Notes under the pieces: generated by a model | What the model was told of the DNA's origin: nothing | Database searches by the model: none | Seen by the model: the letters and a program-made list of their open reading frames with translations, nothing else | Translations under genes and position numbers: made by a program | Assembly (NCBI RefSeq): GCF_003387155.1 | Contig: NZ_QUMT01000003.1 | Location: 956,233 to 1,020,232, forward strand | DNA length: 64,000 bases | Origin: Roseateles depolymerans | GTDB lineage: Bacteria > Pseudomonadota > Gammaproteobacteria > Burkholderiales > Burkholderiaceae_C | Direction: 5' to 3' | Part shown: positions 61,221-64,000 of the stretch, piece after piece | Layout of the letters: every line of letters starts with the position of its first letter | How positions within the stretch are numbered: the first letter of the stretch is position 1

Positions 61221-62756
61221 ATGCAACGGCGACATCTGCTCCATGCGGCCCTGGGCTGGCCCGCCCTCACCGCGAGCGCCGCGGGCGTCGCGGCACTGGC
61301 TGGCTGCGCCTCCGCAGCGCGCCCGGTGCCGCCGACCACCGCGCCGGCCGACGGACCGCCGCCGCTGCCGCGCGAGTTCCGCGGCGTGTGGGTCGCCACC
61401 GTGGCCAACATCGACTGGCCCAGCCGGCGCGGGCTGCCGGCCGAGCAGCAGAAGGCCGAGATCCGCCAGTTGCTGGACACCGCCGTGGCGCTCCAGCTCA
61501 ATGCGGTCGTGCTGCAGGTGCGCACGAGCGGGGACGCGCTGTATGCGTCCACGCTGGAGCCCTGGAGCGAGTACCTCACCGGCGTGCAGGGCCAGTCCCC
61601 CGGTTACGACCCGCTGGCCGTGTGGCTGGAGGAGTCGCATGCCCGCGGCCTGGAGCTGCACGCCTGGATCAATCCCTACCGGGCCCGGCAAAGCGGCGGT
61701 CGGTCGGCGCCGGCGGCCACTCACGTGAGCCGGGCTCATCCCGAGTGGGTCAGGACTTACGGCGATCAGCTCTGGATCGACCCGGGCGAGCCCGAGGCGG
61801 CGGCCCACACCCTGGCGGTCTGTCGTGACCTGCTGAGCCGGTATGCGGTCGATGGCCTGCACATCGACGACTACTTTTATCCCTACCCCGTCCAGGATGC
61901 CGCCAAGCAGGAGGTGGATTTCCCGGACGAGCCGAGCTGGTCACGCTATGTCGCCCAGGGTGGACGGCTGACCCGCGCCGACTGGCGACGGGACAACGTG
62001 GACCGACTGGTCGAGCAACTGCATGCGCTGGTGCGCGAGTGCCGGCCAACGGCGCGGCTGGGCATCAGCCCGTTCGGCCTGCCCCGGCCCGATCTGCGGC
62101 CGGCGGGGATCGAAGGCTTTTCCCAATACGACAAGCTCTATGCCGACGTGGAGCTGTGGCTGGCGCGCGGCTGGCTGGACTACCTGGCACCGCAGCTCTA
62201 CTGGCCACGGGCGCAGAAACCGCAGGCCTTCGAGACACTGCTGCGGTCGTGGCAGGGGCTCAACGCCCAGCAGCGTCATATCTGGCCCGGCCTCTTTACC
62301 AGTCGCGCGGTGACCGATGCGGCGGGCTGGGCGCCGGAGGAAATCGCGGCGCAGATCGAGATCTGTCGCCTGCCGCCGGTCAGCGGGGGGCATCTGCACT
62401 TCAGCATGGTGCCGTTGGCGCAAAACCGGCGCGGACTGACCCAGCAATTGCGTCAGGGCGTCTACGCGCAGCCGGCGCTACCTCCGGCCACGCCCTGGCT
62501 CTCCGCACCTGCCTGCGGACCGGTGCAACTGCTGCGGCTGCGGGACGGCCAGCTCCAGCTGGTGACCCAGGATGGCGCACCCGCTCGAGTCTTCGCCCTC
62601 TGGCGACGCGCCGTGCACCGAGGCGAGGCTGGCTGGCGCCTGGTGGTCCTCCCGCCCGCTGGCCACGTGCCCTCCCCCGAACCGGGAGAAACCCTGGTCG
62701 CCTGCGCGCTGAACGCACTGAATGCGGAAGGACCAGCAGCGACCTTCGTGGTCTGA
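61221..62756 (+). CDS. GHL10-type glycosidase lipoprotein (family 10-like)
   Basis: A 511-aa lipoprotein (signal ending AALAGC). The GHL10 domain (PF02638) covers about 50-400: FRGVWVATVANIDWPSRRGL, LNAVVLQVRTSGDALYAS, LELHAWINPYRAR, YAVDGLHIDDYFYPY, GISPFGLPRPDLRPAGI and DYLAPQLYWP, with acidic residues at the usual catalytic places. A short beta domain ends it. Members cut wall-type polysaccharides in the periplasm. The genes from murQ to here fit wall recycling. Confidence 0.88.
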   Translation: MQRRHLLHAALGWPALTASAAGVAALAGCASAARPVPPTTAPADGPPPLPREFRGVWVATVANIDWPSRRGLPAEQQKAEIRQLLDTAVALQLNAVVLQVRTSGDALYASTLEPWSEYLTGVQGQSPGYDPLAVWLEESHARGLELHAWINPYRARQSGGRSAPAATHVSRAHPEWVRTYGDQLWIDPGEPEAAAHTLAVCRDLLSRYAVDGLHIDDYFYPYPVQDAAKQEVDFPDEPSWSRYVAQGGRLTRADWRRDNVDRLVEQLHALVRECRPTARLGISPFGLPRPDLRPAGIEGFSQYDKLYADVELWLARGWLDYLAPQLYWPRAQKPQAFETLLRSWQGLNAQQRHIWPGLFTSRAVTDAAGWAPEEIAAQIEICRLPPVSGGHLHFSMVPLAQNRRGLTQQLRQGVYAQPALPPATPWLSAPACGPVQLLRLRDGQLQLVTQDGAPARVFALWRRAVHRGEAGWRLVVLPPAGHVPSPEPGETLVACALNALNAEGPAATFVV

Positions 62757-63348
62757 GCGTCTGTAACCGCGCTGAAATCTGTCGATTCCGCGCAACGTCA
62801 GATCGTCTCTAGGTGCGCTTCTCGACCCCCGAGAAAACCCTCTTGAATGCCGCTTTGTGTCGCCAGAGATGCCAATAGTCATGGGCATTGGCGCGGACTG
62901 TTGCGGCGGGTCCTCACCCCCGCGTTCCTGTCATTTCTTGTCACAAACCTTCAACATCCCGCCGTGAGACTCGCGTCCGTGAATCGCCGAGGCGGGTTCC
63001 GGCGCGCCGGAAAACCGCCACTGGCACAAAGTCATCAGGACGGGAGCAAACCCTAGTGGGCCGGTGTTGGTCGCATTGCTGGGGAGTGACGCGACTGGTA
63101 GGCTTTTTGCTTGAGATCAAGGCGAGGTCGTGGGACGACCTTGCACACAAGTAGAGGGTGGCTGGTTGATAGAGACCGGCGGTCGGGAGATTTTCGGACC
63201 GCTACAACAGATGCAAAACGTTTGCGGGCTTTCAAGCCGCAAAGGTTTGGCACGAATGGTCCGGAAGGGGCGAGGGATGCCTTCCATGACAGCCGCGGAT
63301 TCGGTGGTTTCTTTTCAAAAAATCGGTTCGTCGCACAGGAGCGCAAGA
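62757..63348. other. 592-bp intergenic region before a TonB receptor
   Basis: No convincing gene. It contains AGGTCGT-ggg-ACGACCT (63126-63142), a perfect 7-bp hairpin, and TTTGCGGGCT...AGCCGCAAA (63221-63243), a near-perfect hairpin with one bulge. Composition is less GC-rich than the flanks. It is probably a long promoter and leader of the receptor gene. Confidence 0.5.
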
Positions 63349-64000
63349 ATGAGTCAGAACAAGTGGTTGGGTTTCAGCAAGACGGCATTGGCCGCCGCAG
63401 CCGCCATGGCTGTGGTGATGCCGGCCATGGCGCAGGAAGCCAAGAAGAAGGCTGATCAGACGGAAGACGACGGCGCTCCCCGCGCCAAGGAAGACACCGT
63501 CCGTCTGGGCACCATCGTGATCACCGGCGAAGGCGGCAAGCTGGGCACCGGGCAGATGCTGAACGAAGATGCCGGCAAGGCCCGCAGCACCGTCACCCGC
63601 GCCGCCATCGACAAGGACCGCGCCACCGGCAACCCGTTCCAGGCCCTGGCCCTGCTGCCGGGCGTGAGCACCTTCAACCACGACGCCACCGGCCTGTTCG
63701 GCGGCGGTCTGACGGTCCGCGGCTTCGGCTCCGACCAGATGGGCTTCACCGTCAACGGCGTGCCCGTCAATGACTCCGGCAACTTTGCCGTGTATCCGCA
63801 GGAGTACGCGGACCAGGAAAACCTTTGCACCCAGTCGATCTCGCAGGGCAGCCCGGACGTGGACTCGCCGCACGCCGGCGCCACCGGCGGCAATGTGAGC
63901 ATCACCAGCTGCGACCCCGAAGACAAGCGCCGCGTCCGCGTCAGCCAGACGCTGGGTGACCTGAACCTGACCCGCACCTTCGTGCGCTACGACACCGGCC
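63349..64000 (+). CDS. TonB-dependent receptor, N-terminal part
   Basis: The first 217 codons of an outer-membrane receptor cut by the right edge. The start follows AGGAG at good spacing; the signal peptide ends VVMPAMAQ. A charged stretch (EAKKKADQTEDD) leads to a TonB-box-like LGTIVITGEGG and plug motifs NPFQALALLPGVSTFN, GLTVRGFGSDQMGFTVNGVPV and GATGGNVSITS. Different subfamily from the receptor at 2317. Ligand unknown; it may import wall sugars given its neighbours. Confidence 0.9.
   Translation, partial: MSQNKWLGFSKTALAAAAAMAVVMPAMAQEAKKKADQTEDDGAPRAKEDTVRLGTIVITGEGGKLGTGQMLNEDAGKARSTVTRAAIDKDRATGNPFQALALLPGVSTFNHDATGLFGGGLTVRGFGSDQMGFTVNGVPVNDSGNFAVYPQEYADQENLCTQSISQGSPDVDSPHAGATGGNVSITSCDPEDKRRVRVSQTLGDLNLTRTFVRYDTG

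Overview
The window is high-GC, densely packed DNA with almost no spacer and no rRNA, tRNA, CRISPR or insertion sequence that I can see. Gene content (NDH-2, penicillin acylase, TonB receptors, a GlpSTPQV glycerol importer, a Mn riboswitch with a UPF0016 exporter) and codon use suggest a beta-proteobacterium of the Burkholderiales, probably near Roseateles/Mitsuaria/Leptothrix. That placement is inference from style, not from a marker gene.

Layout. 1-2128: a partial AraC-type regulator, a second AraC regulator, and a membrane protein with a degenerate GGDEF domain. 2317-6731: a TonB-dependent receptor followed by a two-domain beta-propeller phytase, a likely phytate-use pair. 6843-7388: another degenerate GGDEF protein. 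7681-16541: the most interesting block. It holds an ECF43-like sigma factor, a membrane Ser/Thr kinase with a large TPR-like C-terminal part, a 135-aa protein, six tiny double-glycine-leader peptides sharing a short core (PQ-[ILV]-[TA]-ND-[GS]), a peptidase-C39 ABC exporter with an intact catalytic triad, and its HlyD-type adaptor. 16641-20859: a lipoprotein, an RDD/ClpP-like fusion, a TerB-like protein, a small secreted protein and an orphan antitoxin-like gene.

21027-31231 is a complete glycerol-use locus. The minus-strand operon glpD-glpS-glpT-glpP-glpQ-DUF2160-glpV is divergent from glpR-glpK. 31322-34797 has a UPF0016 manganese exporter behind a yybP-ykoY riboswitch, and two M16-type peptidase homologues that both lack the zinc motif. 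34906-43030 is ordinary accessory metabolism: VOC protein, NDH-2, WYL regulator, acyltransferase, CoxG-like and XdhC proteins, and a GST, interrupted by a 110-bp tandem repeat. 43125-46150 couples a penicillin acylase to a membrane-tethered receiver protein. 46344-51442 is a five-gene peptide ABC importer with overlapping genes. 51589-52980 is a YjjJ/HipH-type HipA protein with repeated upstream motifs, and 52966-54309 is a MATE exporter.

54992-62756 is an envelope block: outer-membrane phospholipase A, a phosphodiester-glycosidase lipoprotein, an L,D-transpeptidase-like lipoprotein, murQ, an AmpG-like permease and a GHL10 glycosidase lipoprotein. Most of it fits muropeptide recovery. The window ends inside a second TonB-dependent receptor.

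Working model for the central block (inference): the exporter trims and secretes 9-15-residue peptides, and the kinase, whose TPR part should lie outside the inner membrane, might sense them and activate the sigma factor.
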